In this document: in pieces, positions 41,088 to 41,110 of the stretch | How positions within the stretch are numbered: position 1 is the first letter of the stretch | How the letters are laid out: each line of letters begins with the position of its first letter | From: Clostridium sp. AF27-2AA | GTDB lineage: Bacteria; Bacillota; Clostridia; Lachnospirales; Lachnospiraceae | Direction: 5' to 3' | NCBI RefSeq assembly: GCF_003478505.1 | Contig: NZ_QUFI01000027.1 | Coordinates: forward strand, 1 to 41,110 | Length of the DNA: 41,110 nt | Notes under the pieces: generated by a model | Told to the model about the DNA's origin: nothing | Database searches by the model: none | What the model saw: only the letters and a program-made list of their open reading frames with translations | Position numbers and translations under genes: made by a program

Positions 41088-41110
41088 CTGGGTAACTAGC
41101 TATCGTCTTC

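Noticed and set aside
1..41110. CRISPR arrays, tRNA or rRNA genes
   Set aside because: No regularly spaced repeats, no cloverleaf-like sequence and no rRNA-like conserved stretches were seen on either strand by eye.

Overview
The window looks like accessory DNA of a gut Clostridia genome, most likely Lachnospiraceae. The evidence is Gram-positive Shine-Dalgarno sequences (AGGAGG) before most starts, low to medium GC, an AhpC plus re-ordered AhpF-type pair, RhuM, Fic, IS66 and IS110 remnants, and an orphan type IV prepilin. This is family-level inference from protein character, not a database match. Almost all genes are on the + strand, and base composition switches sharply: AT-rich blocks (about 1-5600, 9030-11100, 39300-end) alternate with GC-richer blocks (about 11100-36850). 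That is the pattern of an island built from separate insertions.

Layout. (1) 24-5570: a 5'-cut unknown gene, a tandem DUF262 (GmrSD/ParB-like) protein, a RelE/ParE-type toxin next to a small membrane protein, and a membrane gene broken by one in-frame TGA. (2) 5575-9025: PLD-nuclease/SF2-helicase/DUF3427 protein plus Nudix hydrolase. (3) 9022-11083: a compact AT-rich reverse transcriptase module consisting of a promoter, a structured RNA closed by a 13-base inverted repeat, a SLATT 2TM effector and an RT. (4) 11114-15180: methyltransferase, second PLD-helicase, and RhuM with an amber codon. (5) 15213-15967: gene debris including a copy of the 3' end of a UvrD helicase gene. (6) 16086-18295: AhpC and a TrxR/AhpF-type reductase with the thioredoxin domain at the C-terminus. 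(7) 18491-25095: a complete-looking pPIWI-RE three-gene island (REase, DinG-like helicase with a frameshift at an A7 run, pPIWI-RE protein), overlapping start to stop. (8) 25104-27686: remnant of a TOTE-type primase gene and an intact UvrD helicase whose 3' 626 bases are the same sequence as the debris in (5). (9) 27777-36843: metabolic cargo (isochorismatase-fold hydrolase, GNAT, nitroreductase, iron-sulfur flavoprotein), an Mrr-like nuclease, a YhcG/DUF1016 remnant and a PD-(D/E)XK nuclease paired with a 515-residue unknown. (10) 37041-37625: YefM-YoeB with promoter and operator. (11) 37791-39207: a graveyard of Fic, IS66 and tyrosine-integrase fragments. (12) 39322-41019: a DUF6414-like gene with a stop at codon 3 and a two-helix membrane protein. 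The window ends in tandem 12-base repeats, a hairpin and a 19-base repeat that recurs inverted at the left edge.

Taken together this is a defence island. At least six nucleic-acid-targeting modules sit beside toxins, redox cargo and recombination scars. The most interesting items are the RNA-SLATT-RT module (RNA boundaries and promoter readable from sequence), the pPIWI-RE operon with a possible programmed frameshift, and the 626-base direct repeats that bracket the AhpCF/pPIWI-RE block. No tRNA, rRNA or CRISPR array was seen.
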